From: Ascidia mentula
Lineage: Eukaryota; Chordata; Ascidiacea; Phlebobranchia; Ascidiidae
Assembly (NCBI GenBank): GCA_947561715.1
Contig: OX387200.1
Span: 2,606,501-2,670,500, forward strand
DNA length: 64,000 nucleotides
Direction of reading: 5' to 3'
Under the pieces are notes generated by a model. The model had not been told where the DNA came from and made no database searches. It worked only from the letters and a program-made list of their open reading frames with translations. Positions 21,659 to 35,300 of this stretch are shown here, piece by piece. Position numbers and translations under genes: made by a program. Within the stretch, counting starts at the first letter, position 1. Each line of letters begins with the position of its first letter.

Positions 21659-24335
21659 ATGCATGAGAGGAAGTTGAAAGATAGAGAAGAAAGAAGCAAA
21701 TTGGTGTTATGGAAACAACCAATAAGAACCCTTTATTACTTTATTATTGAACTTAGCATCAAAATCAGACAACTAGTCATCAGGTAAATATGTTTTGTTC
21801 ACTTGATATTTATTATGTTAACATGTAGCATTTTGGTTGTTTGTGTTTCTTTGCTGTGACCTTGTGGGTTTGTAGTAGAAGTCTTAACTACACGACAATT
21901 CGTGTTTTCATTTTGTTGTTTAACTCTAAGGTTTTTTTTCAAGGTTAATGAAAAGGAAAATGTCTGCAGTTGTTTTGGTTTTGTGTTTGATTGCATTAAC
22001 TTTGTATTCCTACGAAGGTCCTCATACAGAGGTTGGTTTTGTAATTTAATAACAGAACTTTTATTAAGTAATTTTTAACAGTCTAAATCCGATTTGATTA
22101 CTGTTTAAGTAATTTTGCATAATAAGTTGAGTTTTTGATTTAAAAAAAATTGTTTCATACCGAACCTTTTGCATTGAAATTTTTTATATGTAAATAATGT
22201 TTGTGTGCAGTACCTTCGTAAATGGAACAAGTTGATAGCTTGGTGTGCCTACTGGGTGGGCTTGGGAATATTGTCAAGTGTGGGTCTTGGTACTGGCCTG
22301 CACACATTTCTTCTTTACCTAGGTCCTCACATTGCTGCTGTCACTTTGGCAGCTTTTGAATGTATGTCAGTTGATTTTCCTGAGCCGCCCTATCCCGACC
22401 AGTGAGTATCGTCCATGTGATCTTTACCATTTTGCAAGAAACTTATGTTGAATTGTTATTTCATTGCAGAATCGTTTGTCCGGATGTGATGGAAGATAGT
22501 ATGAGTATTTGGACGATCATTAGTAAAGTGAGGTTGGAGGCGTTCATGTGGGTATGTGAATTTTTTTACACCTACTCTTTGTTTAGCTTATCTCGCTAAT
22601 TTATCTGCAAACCATTGTGTCGTTTGCAGCTTTTTAATTGTTTTTCAAGTGTGCATGCATTGATTTATATTTGCTGAAATTTCAAAATTTTTTTTGAAAA
22701 ATTGTAAATTGCAAATATTTTAGTTTTTTTATGAAAAATTTATCAACATTAACGGAAAAGATTAAATATTTATAACTTTAATGGGCCATCTGCTGCATTT
22801 AGTGAGAAATTAATCTTAACTGTAGCCATTGTGTTTACCAAGGGTGCCGGTACAGCTTTAGGGGAACTCCCTCCCTACTTTATGGCACGTGCTGCCACAT
22901 TATCTGGTATTGACCCGGATGATGAGGATTATGAAGAAGCAGCACAGATGTTTGAGGCTGATTCACCCGATGACAACAGCCTCAGCACTAGGGTTAAAAT
23001 TGGAATGAAAAAACTTGTGCAAAAAGTTGGTTTCTTTGGCATTCTCCTGTGCGCCTCAGTGAGTTGTTTGCCAACATTGGTTGATTGAAATCCTGTTCAT
23101 TTAGTCGAAAAAAGTGTTTTCTTGTATATTTGCCAGTGCTTGACTTTTTTTTTATATTTTATTTGTTTCAGATAAATTTTAATGCCTAAAACTGAGTTTA
23201 TTTTCTGTGACAAATGATGCCACCTAGTGTTCACCCATTAAAGTGCAAATTTATTTTTATGCAGATCCCCAACCCACTGTTCGACCTTGCTGGAATTACA
23301 TGTGGACATTTTCTTGTTCCGTTCTGGACATTTTTTGGTGCCACTCTCATTGGCAAAGCCATCATTAAAATGCATATTCAGAAGTTGTTCATAGTTATGA
23401 CGTTCAGCAAACACCACGTAGAAATGCTTGTCGACTTGATTGGGTAGGGCATGCCGTTTTCAATTTTCAGCTTCAGTTTTTGTGTTTTTTTTACCAACTA
23501 ATATCCACTAAAAATATGTATTGAATTGAATAAGTCCACTAATATCCACTGTTAAAGTCAATATATATTATTAAACTACTGATTGACAAACTACAAAAAT
23601 TGCTGCATTTAGTATAAATTTTGTTGGTGATATCTTTGAAATGTATCTACTATTCATCTAATGATTAAAAGACTAAAAATTGCTGCATTTATTATGTTTT
23701 CTTGCTGTTACATTGCAATTATGTCTTTTTGTTCCAGGTACATTCCAGGTATTGGTCAGGCCCTGCAGGTCCCATTTAAAGAGTTTCTCGGTAAACAGAA
23801 AGCCAACTTTCATCACAAAGTCGGCTCGCGAGTTCCAGCTGTAAGTTCCTCTCTTTCATCAACTTTTGGATGAGTTCATTTATTTTAAAACCCTCTGCCA
23901 TATACTGTATCTCCTTTTGCTTACAAGCAATTGTTAACACTTCAAAAGCATGTCATTGCAATAAGAAACTTGCTGGCATGTGATTGATATTACTCTCAAT
24001 GTTTTGTATATATTGTTTTTGTGGAAATTTCTGACAATTTTACGTAGCTTAAACATAGAACAACACGATAGCAGTATTATGTCAACGAAAAATACCCGAT
24101 GTTACATATTGAGAACGACTTATTTCAATGAAAACAAATATATTGCAAGTTTAACAATGCCCGAATTCAACCTATTTTTTCCTTTCCACAGTCAGAAAGT
24201 TGGCTGCAGTGGTTTTTCGAGAAACTTATTATCGTCATGGTACTCTACTTTGTCATTTCCATCGTAAACTCCATGGCTCAGACCTACATGGCGCGGAAAC
24301 AGAAGGCCGTGCGCGAGTTGAAGTTGCAGAAATAG
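21659..24335 (+). CDS. VMP1: Vacuole membrane protein 1 (VMP1), 8 coding exons, about 375 aa
   Basis: Predicted exons: 21659-21783, 21944-22031, 22211-22401, 22470-22551, 22843-23058, 23265-23443, 23738-23840, 24192-24335; all phases agree. Nearly invariant VMP1 blocks are visible: [78 protein letters not shown] and [18 protein letters not shown]. The family is a multi-pass ER protein with a DedA/VTT domain and phospholipid-scramblase activity, needed for autophagosome formation and ER contact sites. The start is the ATG at 21659 in [13 protein letters not shown], which aligns with the human sequence just before its LWRQP motif. Human VMP1 has about 40 more N-terminal residues, so an upstream exon may be missing. 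The protein ends RELKLQK. A polyadenylation signal (aataaa) occurs near 24588. Confidence 0.93.
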
Positions 24336-24426
24336 TCTGGTACCTTTTATCACGTATTACTGAAGGTGGGGAAACAGTTTGTTCTGTGGTTTTGAATGTC
24401 GGGTTTATCTTGCTCATTTGCTGACA

Positions 24427-25014
24427 GGTGTTCAACATCCACTACCGATGCATGGAAAAACGTGCAGATGCAATCAACAATGTTCTACTGCTTGTGTGAC
24501 CCTGAGTTTATTTATTGATTTTTGTGTGTTGACCAAGTGCTTGTTCGTATTTCGTGTGTGATCAGACTTACAACGGTTAGGAACATAATAAAGTGTTTTA
24601 ATGGAAAAAAAGATGCAAAATCGTTCTGGTCCCCATCTTTGTAACACTGGGAACGTTTACTGTTTTGTTTAAATCGTTTATTAACAATATCCCAACTTCA
24701 GATTGAATACCAGAAGTCCAACATATGTCAATAATGTTTGTCTGGCGAAGACCTGAAGACACCGAATAATGAATCTTGAGCAGACGATTTTTACCGTTCA
24801 GAATATATGCACCTGCCAGTTGGTCATAATTATTGTTGAGTCACACCCCCCCCTCCCTGTTTTATGGCGCAGAGAGTTGTCAGTTTATCAACCTTTGTCT
24901 TCGGCATTTGCATGTCCGTTAAGATATTCAATGAAATCATCCGCTATTACAAACAACTGCGTCGCGCTCAGCTGGCTTTGCTGTTCGGATGGAATGTTAA
25001 ACCGGTTGCGTAAG
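24427..25014 (+). CDS. Two unplaced candidate exons downstream of VMP1
   Basis: An acceptor (gctgacag) precedes VFNIHYRCMEKRADAINNVL then a stop at about 24428-24501. A second acceptor (ggcgcag) precedes an open frame at about 24873-25014 reading VVSLSTFVFGICMSVKIFNE, then IIRYYKQLRRAQLALLFGW and NVKPVA, then a stop. The second looks like a membrane segment plus an amphipathic basic helix. I could not link the two in phase or recognise a family. They may belong to a small gene following VMP1 or to an alternative VMP1 3' end. Confidence 0.25.
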
Positions 25015-25141
25015 CATGGCATTACTTCTGCGTTGTCTGATTACAGTGGTGGAGATCCTCTACGCATGTGAAGGTCGCCTGCCAAGTTGTGCGCTTGCGC
25101 ACCAGTGTACCTTGGCCACAATATACCCCGTGAAGCCACTG

Positions 25142-25283
25142 AGCTCCTGTAGCTCAGTTGGGCCTGGTTAGCCCAGGGTCGTGAGTTCAAACCTCACCGG
25201 GAGCTTGATTTTTCAGATCTCGCTCTGACTTGTCGGGAAAAGTGGCTGATCCAGCTTGGCTGCGAAGCCTGTGAACCTTATGA
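25142..25283 (+). mobile_element. tRNA-derived SINE (family 1), copy 2
   Basis: agctcctgtagctcag, then gttgggcctggttagccc, gtgagttcaaacctcac and cgggagcttgattttt, followed by the shared tail (gtggctgatccagcttggct, gcgaagcctgtgaacc). It lacks about 11-14 nt of the D-arm region present in the copy at 12357, so it cannot fold as a normal tRNA. Confidence 0.75.
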
Positions 25284-26596
25284 TTAAACTGGTTGTTTTA
25301 CACTTCATTAGGCACAAACTTAATCCTTTCCATGTATTTTACAAAAACGTTCGATGGATTGAAATTGTTACCAATTGTGGCTAAGCGCATCGGTAGTGTG
25401 GTAAACATTTTGTACATCGGAACAATAAACGTCAACGGATATTTTACAAAAACAACGAAAGGAGAAAAAGAAGTCTGCCCACGCAGCAACAGACCGACGA
25501 TATATAAAAGTTTTATTGGAATATTATTGTTTTTTTAACTCGAGAAAAAAACGAATAGATTTGCAATCTTACAAAAAAAACAAGTAACTTCTTTTTAATG
25601 TACAGATGCCAATGTGTACAATTATTCGGGTTTTGTAAACAAATATACTGTTAAAAAAATATTGTGGTCGCACAGTGAAAATTGCACCGCAAGGGGGCGC
25701 CCCGCGCCCTTTAAAACACCATGAAATCAGAAAATGACGCAGTCTTTCTTTTCGATGAAGGGATTCAGTTTGGAATCGATTCCTATAATAAGGGGGTCCT
25801 CCTTCATATTCTCCGTGATAAATTCCATCACCACTTTGCAGCCGACCGACGTCTGTTTGAAACAAAGTTTCGTTTAAAACCACGTGGTCACATACTGCGT
25901 GATGAGCATTTAGGATGAATCGTCGGAACTCTTTGATAAAGCAATAGAATCACCAAACAGTCTTACAGGCAACACAGACTAGGTATCTTAAATGCTTATT
26001 TGGTCAATATCGCACGCGTATATCTGCTCCAATAAAAAAAGATATATTTCACTTCTGTTGAGCAGAAGAGCTCAACAGCGTCGTGTGGAGAATGTTACGG
26101 CGTGCATAGAATAAGAGTGTCTTTGTATAATACAAACTTTGCGTTAGCATTCAAGGAGCTTCTTAGAGCAGATTATAAAAAAGAGACTACAGTCATGACC
26201 TTTCCATTCTGATTTGAGTTTTTATTATTATTATGGGTGGTTTTATTTCACGATTCTCTTGGTCGGTAGATGTTGGGAGCTGGACCTTTGATCCCCTGGG
26301 AGGTAGATGTTGAGTCTGTGCCTCGAAGGACTTACCAGTCCTCTGGGTCACCCAGGGTTTTTCTTAGGGTGTGGCCACTGCTATTACAAACCGTTTTGAA
26401 ATACCGTGGGTTTTTTTGGCTTAGGGGGCTACATGGAAGTCTCTGGACCAGAACATTAGCAATAAAAAATGACAAGCCACACCAAACTCAAAGATAAGTT
26501 GAGAAGGCTGCAGAATATTTTTGTGTGTTGCCACTGGCGGTCACTAATGCTTTAAAATGTTCTGGCGAGAAAAAAGATGTGATAAAAAGGGCGCGT

Positions 26597-26735
26597 GATT
26601 GGCAACATTGGTTAAGCGCCCGACCCGTATACCAAGAAGAAAACATAATTGGGATTCGTGCCCAGGACATCCTAGGTTCAAATCCCAGTGTGGTCAAAAA
26701 AAATGAAATGAAAAAAAATTAAAAAAAAATGTGAC
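26597..26735 (+). mobile_element. tRNA-like SINE (family 2), copy 1, with A-rich tail
   Basis: gattggcaacattggttaag, cgcccgacccgtataccaag, then ggttcaaatcccagtgtggt (B-box-like), followed by an A-rich tail (about 26696-26735). A second copy without the B box end is at 56046-56125 and a weakly similar stretch is at 33445-33540. Confidence 0.6.
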
Positions 26736-27953
26736 TAACGTGTGTAAGTAATTGGACAGCCGTTATGCTTTTTCGCACAGCATTTCTGTTTTAAACAATG
26801 TTATGGTGTAATTAAAATGTTATTGTTTTTCTGCCTCATTCATGTCCACGCCGCAAACAATTTTGAACATCTCATCTGTGAACATCTGTGGTGAAAATGT
26901 GCTCGTCACAGTTTCCTGTATTATTGTGACGTGGACGCTTTCTCCATTAGCGCAATTAAACCGCGCATGATCTATTCCGTATTATATCACGCAGTTTGTT
27001 GGTTAATTGAATTGGTTATGCATATATGTCCAATTTGTATTTTAGTTTGTGGTAATAGATAATGCTACTACTTAAATTGTATGTTTTGTGTCTGTAAAAA
27101 ACTCCTGATGTAGATTTTCTTGTCACATAAACGCTATTAACTTCCAGCACGACTGAAAGTAAGTTTTTTTGCATTGAGCTAAAGCCTGATAGTAAAAAGT
27201 TGTCACTTGTGCGCCGAAGCACAGAACGCTGATGTTTTTATCCGTTACTTGTGCAGCAACAACGACCCGTGTCGGTCTTTCGTTATCACATCTATTAAAG
27301 GCTCACGACCAGCTGGCGTGATTAACTGTTTTCTGCATAATCCCTATACGCATCGCGATGAAATAGATTAAAGCACCGGCGTCGCGCGTCAGTTGATATC
27401 GATTTTGAATTGCGTTTTCACAGTGATGAGTTTTCTTGAATCGTTCAGGGAATGGGAGGTCAGGACTAACTGCACGTACATATAATCCACCTGATTTTGT
27501 CCATCAGATAGAGTGTTTGTGGTCACAGTGTGGTCCGATGTTAAGGTTGGAAATAAATAACATTGGACCTAGGGTTACGAATCATAATTGATCAAGGATT
27601 CACTGTCGGCGAACAAACGATTTACGATAACGTATTCCAAACAGTATGGCCTCTTTAACTTATACTGGGACTTTAAGAAGTAGTACAATACACTTTTTTG
27701 TCTGGAATTACTTTCACTTGTGGTTATACAAGCGCTCATATCCTAAAGTTTGAAGGTGCCTTATGAATATGTGACGTTATACTAAAGGGGTAGGCAAGGT
27801 TGGTTAGCTTAATCGTTATCTATACAAAATACAATATTAATGTAGTGAATAAATTACAACATTATGTAAAAGTGAACCCAAGAAATTACCATTAACAGTG
27901 GATCGTGAGCTTAAGTTGTTTGAAACCACTACAGTACACCATATACCCCCCAC

Positions 27954-28085
27954 CTTAGTTCTGTCGAGAAGCCTTTCCTTTTTTAATTGATCGACGTATT
28001 TTTGCAAGTCTTCTGGACTCAACAGATCCAGGGGGTCTTCTTGTTCCTCTTGTGGGGGCTGCTGTTGCTGCTGCTGGGTTTCCAT
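27954..28085 (-). CDS. Gln-rich candidate first coding exon
   Basis: Minus strand ATG at 28085, 44 codons, ending at a GT donor (AAG/gtgggg). The protein starts METQQQQQQPPQEEQEDPLD and continues LLSPEDLQKYVDQLKKERLL, then DRTK, a predicted amphipathic, coiled-coil-like helix. Codon structure and donor make a real exon plausible, but no phase-0 partner exon was found to the left. The polyglutamine run comes from a CAG-rich tract and could vary in length. Function unknown. Confidence 0.45.
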
Positions 28086-31000
28086 TCCTCACAGTAGATT
28101 TTATTTACGGCAAAGTGATATTTTCTACCGCAACTGTAGATAACACAGCATATACAAATCGAATTAGATTTTTAAATGCATTTTTCCACTACCAAAAAGT
28201 TGTCGGCGTGCCATTTGTTTCGATAACTGAATTTAAAAGCTTGTGACAAATACACCGTCTCGGGAAGTGCACTAGAAACTAAAGCAGTAAAGAAACGAAA
28301 GAGTGGTACGACTAAAAGCTTATTTCAAATATATTATTGTCAACATCCCTTATACCTCAGTTCTCCCATAGTTTCGGTTTCGTACACAAACCTATCAACC
28401 ACACCTCAAAGTACGGTTACCACACTGCTGCTAAGCATGACTCCAACTGACCACTTCAACTACAGCAGTGGAACTTAAATGTATCGGTAGCTAATCTAAC
28501 AAATCAATCAAATTAAATCGCAAACGAGTTAAAAAGCACAAAAGTTCGCATCACTTTGAATTGTACCATGGAGCACATTTGTCCACACGTCAGCAATAAG
28601 CGCTCCGATCGAGTTAAAAAGTTCGGTTTGCAGCCAAATTAATTGCATTTTTACAACTGCATTGGGCAAGCCCTAACATTTGTCTGTTATAAATAGACCA
28701 GGCGGCATTTCAAATCAACGAACATCAGAAATCAGCTGTCGCAAATTGCTCACATCTCATCATATCACCACGGACCAATTAAACTTTTTACTGCGTTCAA
28801 TCAGCACACATCTAGTCTGCATGTTGCGGTAGTCGCATCAATCACTTCAATTTGCACAAAAAATGTGAGGCACTGTGAGCTAGATGTGAGGTGGACGGCT
28901 GACTCGATCGCAATAACCTATTGCTTGAGACTGCTGACCCTGAAAGGGATTTGACCTTAGCCTGTCCTTATCGATGCACCGCATGCCCCCTGGATTAATC
29001 GATCTGAAGTGCTTTATATCTTCTGTCACGACGAGCAATAGATTAACTATCCAATGCTAGCATACGATCTTGTATTGCAGAGCAACACCTTCGCCCCTCG
29101 ACCGTCCTCAGTTGCATTAACCACACGTTCAAATTCTCCTGCACGACTTGAAATAATGCTTTTCCTTTTAGAAGTGATGAGTAGCAATCAAAGCTACAAC
29201 CTGACAATGCCCAAACGCGCAATATGCGTTGATATTAGGAATTGAAACCATTACTGCTAACAGTTCTCATGTGAAAATGAAAACAAATAAGACACCCCTT
29301 TGTTATCGCACATTGCATAAAACCACACCAATGTATATTTGCCTGGGGTCTTAAAATAGCGACATTAGCCACTCTACTCTTATTAACATAACCTCGCACA
29401 TTGCCACCGTCGGGCAATTTTTAGCACATAATGAAACGCCGCAACAAGACCATGACACAGTTGTTTTATCGTCAACCAAGTGCGACGTGTTTTCTTCTGA
29501 TTGCATGGGTGACTAAATTACATATCTCGTTTCTCAACCTCCGACGTAACTAGAAAAAGATGATTTTAAATCTCAGTCCCCTAAAGGCTGGCATCCTCTT
29601 ACATTTCCTGGAAAGCAGCGAGAACAAAAATGCTTGAAGGTTGACATGACATGCGGATGACAGTTATACTACGAGGGAGGGGGTGACTGGTGACGTCACT
29701 GTCACGGATGTGATCTGTTAAAAAAAAACAGCAGCCTGCCAGCCCATGACTGCATGTGATTGTGATTTACTTGAGCTATCTGATTTGTCTGTAACTTCTG
29801 AGAGGAAACAGTAGCTGAATATAGCTGTTATTGTTTGCATTGCATGCCCCCATGATTTAATGCAAAGTGTGATGATGCAGCAGTAATATACGGTTTATAA
29901 TTAAGCAGCAACTGGAACAAAGTAGTTGCCAGCCTGCCTGCCCGCCCGTCCACCATATTATGATATCCAGTCGTATCTTGTCCAATGCACTGTGACGTAT
30001 TATAATGGAATTCCCGTGTCTTGTGGGATTGTCTTAGCACAGGAAATGGCATCGCGCTTTGGTTTGGCGCCAGTGGCAATCGGAAAAGTCGAACGCTGCC
30101 CGCACCATCATGTGTAAATGCCACTCTATTCTCCGTGTATGTGGCGATGGCCACTGAACACAACGAACAACGGCCAAGGAAGCGGTATTATACCAAAAAA
30201 CACATTTACAGTAGGCGGGACAACTCTTCTGAGGTCACGAAGTCAGAATTTCATCATATCTAAATGCACCGTCTTGTCGTGATAAACATGCTGTCACCGA
30301 CAATTTAGATTTTCCCGGCAATTCGATTCTCACCCTTTTTAGAACATTTTCCAGAAACCTGGAAACCTTTTACGCAAACTTGTCTTGCTGTAAAAGTGAT
30401 CAGAAAAGAACGCAAATGCTTTGTTTAAACTTATAAACTTGAAAAAAACTTTTTTGCAAAAATCGCACCACCTTGCTGCAAGTCTGGACTAGTTGTCTCA
30501 CCTGGCCTGGCAGTGAACAAGCGGTCCTTGAACCAGACCTGGTCAAGCTAAAACGTCAGTTTCACCCCGACAGGGCGTTGTTTACAAACTTGCCCAATGT
30601 TCAGCCGCTACTTACAACTCAAACGCTCTTCATAAGCTTCGGCGTCCAACGCACGCTCTGCCCTCTTAAACTGAGTTCTTGGCAAACAAAACATCAAGTT
30701 ATTCTTTCTGTTCGGCGTCGTCATCTGTGTGCCAACATCGGTCGCTCTCCAAGTATGTGTTGTGACTCTGAGCGGCTTAAACTTTGCTAAATCGACAGGA
30801 TTTTGTGACTAACTTACGCTTTTACCCGTACTCTTTGTCACATTCAAACGCCGCAGAGAAACGACGTTTCCCCCAAAGTCTATCGTGACGTCAACATATG
30901 TCGCAACCACCATGATCATAATCGAATTACGGTTATTATCTACGACATGTGCTGTTCGATCTCTACAGTACACGCATATGTGACTGGCTCGAACATTCGT

Positions 31001-32342
31001 CAATAATAAATTATGACTGTGCTGGTGGCGAACACGTGTTTCCGTGACGTCACGAGGTAAACGTGTACGTGGGAGTGGAAAATGGAATTGGCAACGCGAC
31101 GGTGCGATGTCACTTTTAACAAATTTAAACTTTGCTGGCTTAGTATGATAGATAGCATGACAGGCATCAGCGTACACATCATTAATCCGCCTGCCCACGA
31201 CGTAATCCATATTCAAGTTAAATTCTCTCACCATATTGGCTTCACAACTGTGAGGTGTTAAGCAGGGGTAATCGCAACAGAGCTGTATAATGATTTACCC
31301 ATTAGTACACACCAGTCCAAAAGCCACATAATGGGATGCGCAATCCGTGCATTCCACCCACAGCTATAATGGTTTATGGTAACCTTACAAGTAGCTATTT
31401 GGAATTTAAATATTCTGATTGTTTACATATTTTGTGTTTTTTTGTGATTAAGTCCAATACATGCAAAAAGATTACAAGCAACCGCTAAAATTGTTTGGTT
31501 TTCAACTTTTTGTTGTTGGTTTCTTCGCTTTGTTGGCTACTTAATCTTCCTGTAAACAATATACCAAGAATTGCCATAAGCCACGCTTTCAAGGCGGTGT
31601 TTTGCAGCAGGCAACGCTAACCAAGGCGAAAACATTTACAAACACTTCAATACCCACTCCCAGCGCCGAAAGCTAAAAGCAATATGAAGATTACGTCAGA
31701 CTAATGCAATGTTCGTTCGACTAAACTACCTCGAAAAAAGTGCATAGTTTGTACAGGAATGCAAAGAAACAGGTGACGCAAATATGGTTGACTTGGAATC
31801 TTTCCTAAAAGTCATGGTTGCCAGCGATGTGGAAACAAAAATACGGGTGACTGAAAATGAATACGATTTACCCAGTGGTTGGATTCAGCCGGTTGGCGCC
31901 GGTTTTATAAAACCGTCCCACGAAATTTTATGAGATTAGCGAACCGGTTAGCATTACTGGTTACTGTAAATGGATTTTTGTAACAGAACCGGCCCAAAAA
32001 TATGACTTTTGTGATAGAACCGGCTGACAAAAAAATTGAATCCCACCACTGGATTTACCACTAATGAAAACGAAAATGCCAAACAAATTCTGGAAAAAAC
32101 GACCTGCATTTAACGTTGTTTGAGTCCAAACATATTGAAACAAAGGAAGCTCGTGGCAAAAATAGCCGAAAAACGCCTAAAAATGATGGCGACCAGTCAC
32201 AAATACGAACAAACCTACGAAATATTTACGGCATCACAACCTTGCCTATGGCAAAGCTGGTCCAAGCAGATTTAAAAAAAAGCATCGAATATTAAGCCAA
32301 ATGAAACGAAAAACTGCAATATGGGTCGACTTCCAACGACTT
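28086..32342. other. Non-coding region between the Gln-rich exon and the SLC5 gene
   Basis: No supported gene. It contains a TATAAATA box-like site at 28688-28695 (plus), palindromic TGACGTCA sites at 29691-29698 and 31045-31052, and a hAT-type MITE at 31873-32051. A 141-codon ORF at 30809-31234 (minus) has no family features and is treated as chance. Confidence 0.45.
31865..32059. mobile_element. Small hAT-type MITE with 8-bp target duplication
   Basis: The element 31873-32051 (179 bp) begins cagtggttggattcagccgg and ends with the complementary gaatcccaccactg. The perfect duplication gatttacc lies at 31865-31872 and 32052-32059. The interior repeats the motif gaaccgg/aaccggt. No coding capacity. 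Confidence 0.9.
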
Positions 32343-35300
32343 TTACATGGACGTTGCTTGTGTTTCTATCACATTCAAATCGCTGTCGCTGCTCATGGTC
32401 GCTGTGAAGGAGCCGTCGGTCTCGGCAAAGCTATTGGACCGGTAGGTCGGAGCGGGCTCGTTGAAATCGTTGTAGGACATAAAGCTTATGTTGGTAATCT
32501 GCGTTGAGATAAAATGCGTTGTTATGGCGATTAATCTCCATTCGATGCCATGAAGCCGAGGCCATCGGCGAAAATCTCATTGATTTTTGTTGTTTTAAAA
32601 TCAATTGAGTTCCCGGTGTGTTCGGTAGGACGCGCTCCAAGAATAAAAAAATACGGCAAGATATTCGTGAAGGAATAAAATCCAGTTGTAACAAACATGT
32701 CGGTTTTACATTAAGCGGTGCACGTTTGTAAATGGAAAGAATTAATTTTGCGTCAATGCAAAGATCTGTGGCAACTTCATTGAAACAATGTGAGTAAAAA
32801 GTGCGCATTTTACCCCAGTCTTTCCTTTTTCCTTTCCTGAAAATCCGTTTTTCATCTCCGACTTTGAGGAATCCGGGAATCCCAATTGGATCTCTTCGTT
32901 CTTCTCTTCGCACTCATCATCACGAGGCTCGGATCCGAGACGGGTCCACGCTCTGTAACGCTCCGGGATCCACGAGAAGATCCAATGATCGAAGAAGAAA
33001 TAAAGGAGTCTTGAATCAACGTCCTTTCTGTTTCTCCACCCGCCTGAGGTAGATTTTAGAAATAATACGGATGTGGATTTGAACCAAACAAAGAACAACT
33101 TTATCAATGTGTACATGACGCTAACGTTATTTGCTTTACGCTCATGTTCAACCTTCAAAAAGGGTGGTCGATGTAAAAGCAGTTTGCTGCGCACTTTAGT
33201 TAGTTCGTCCGTTACAAATACCCTCAACTCATTAAACATGCAGAAACCATATTTTAATAATTACAACGACTGGTGGAGAATAAGCTTAATCATTCTGAGG
33301 GCACTGATGTAAGTTAGTCTCAGTTTCAAATGTACATTATCAAAGGAGCTGCTGCAGTGTCTATACTAACAAAACGAACCCGGTAACTATAACGCGAATC
33401 TTTCGTTCGAGATATAGACATGGGCTACCGGTGTTTTGTAGCAAAACCATCAAGACGCACGACCCATAAACCAAACAGAAAAACCTGGTCGACATTCTGC
33501 ATAAGGTTAACCAAGGTTCGAATCTTTGTGTAGCGGATAAAGATAAACTTTACTAATTTACAGTACAGGTAAAAACCAAAATTTTACACCCTCTATCATG
33601 GCTGCCTTTACACACGACACGAATAAACTTACAGGTAAGTAGACTCAAAATCAGTCCAGTGAACAAGGTGGCAGCGAACCCAATGCAACTGTAGTAAACA
33701 TAGGATATAGAGTAAAGATCCAGAATTCCTCCGGTCGCCGGTTCGGGGGTTGTCCCGGGCATTGGTGTAGTGTCTGGTGTTGACGTTGTGTTGGGTACAG
33801 TGAAAAGATTCTGTAATAAAGTAGTTTTTTGCTTTCATGGGTTATATAATTTGTACTAATGAAAGCATCGCCTGTTGTCTCTATGGCTAACGGAGACTCA
33901 GTAACAGATTTAGCAGAAAATACTATTAATAATCCTGAGTCGTCTGTTTAGCCTTTTTCGTCGATATATATATATATCGCCTGTGTTTGCAGGCATCATC
34001 GGTATCGCTTATTCAAATAGAACTTATTTATAGTATTTCCATTATAATTTGTAATTTTAATGATGACCACGATATGATATCTTCCTTCATCAGCGAATCA
34101 TTAAAAACTAATTACGTTCAGAAACTATATGATGGCTGTTAGAAGGACAACCGGGCTATTAATATCAACTGAATTAAGTGGCCAACACATTTTGGTTGCC
34201 GCGAACATTTCTGCATAATTACTTTACGGTCTAAAAATTTCGTCACAGTTGCTTTTTTATTGCAGTTTTTTTTTCATTTCTACCATCGTGGTTGCATTTC
34301 GTACGGACAGCACAATATAACTGGCTTATACCGAACTTCCAAACTTACGCATGAAGTTGCATTGAAATATCGGGGGAGGATTCGTGAAAAGTTCTGTCCG
34401 GTTGCTGCTATTTCGTCTGACTGCAATTCGCTGCCAATGTAAACCCAACAAGATATTGCAAGACCGGTTATCAATCCAACTCCGGCGCCCTGCAGAATAT
34501 TTCAAATTGATCTTTTTTTCTACTTAGTGCAGTACATTAGTTTAAAACATTTTGAATACAAAACCATCAGCTATTTGATATGAAGATGTAACAATGACGA
34601 AACTTTGGACAAATTTGTACAAATTGCAGATGAAAATCGAATCCACATTATATGGGCTTCAAAATTAAATGGGCTCAAAATTTTCGCTTTAATTTCCTGA
34701 AACATATGGGTCACTCGGGCGGTTAACGTTGCCCAGGTTAACCCATTAGTCTTTACGATAGAAATCCCTTAGTTTCATAACAAACAACGGTTGCATGGAC
34801 TCCATTTTGCTATTCACCTAGACTCGTATTTGCCCTGGTGCGTGCCGACTGCACCCCCCTACTTGAGCATGATAGTGTTTTTGATTTATTTAAGATTAAG
34901 GTTGAGGCTAGAAGAACGAAAAGACTTACTTACCAGAGAATTTACGAAGTTAAATAAGAGCCCGAGGGTAAACAACCCGACCAGAGGCCCTCCCACCAAA
35001 CCCAAGATACTTAGGGCTGCCTCCAGTACACCACCTAGTTGTGAAGCTAAGTAGGCCATGGCGAGACACAAACCACCGTACACAATCACCGAGACTGTAA
35101 AAGTACAATAATATTGTTAAAATTGACATCAAACTAGTTTCTGGTCACAAACATTATTCTAAAATCATTAAAACGCTAAAAAATGATGTTTAAAAATGAC
35201 AAAAACTTAAGCCTCTACTTCCCTAACACAAGGACGCTTTATCTTACTCTTTGATGCCCAAGTGTAATGACTGTCTTTCCAGTTGGTGGCTGGCTTGATG

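Larger units (their letters stand above)
24336..27953. other. Mostly non-coding region between VMP1 and the Gln-rich exon
   Basis: Holds the candidate exons above, a family 1 SINE (25142-25283), a family 2 SINE (26597-26735) and GC-richer unique-looking sequence at about 26250-26470 with no coding support. Nothing else recognised. Confidence 0.45.

Noticed and set aside
28688-28695. TATA-box promoter
   Set aside because: No gene recognised downstream on the plus strand.
30809-31234. 141-codon minus-strand ORF
   Set aside because: No splice context, domain or repeat of the frame elsewhere; length is compatible with chance in 64 kb.
31784-31872. Similarity of MVDLESFLKVM... to the N-terminus of CLASP microtubule proteins
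   Set aside because: Only a loose resemblance over about 20 residues; not enough to name the fragment.
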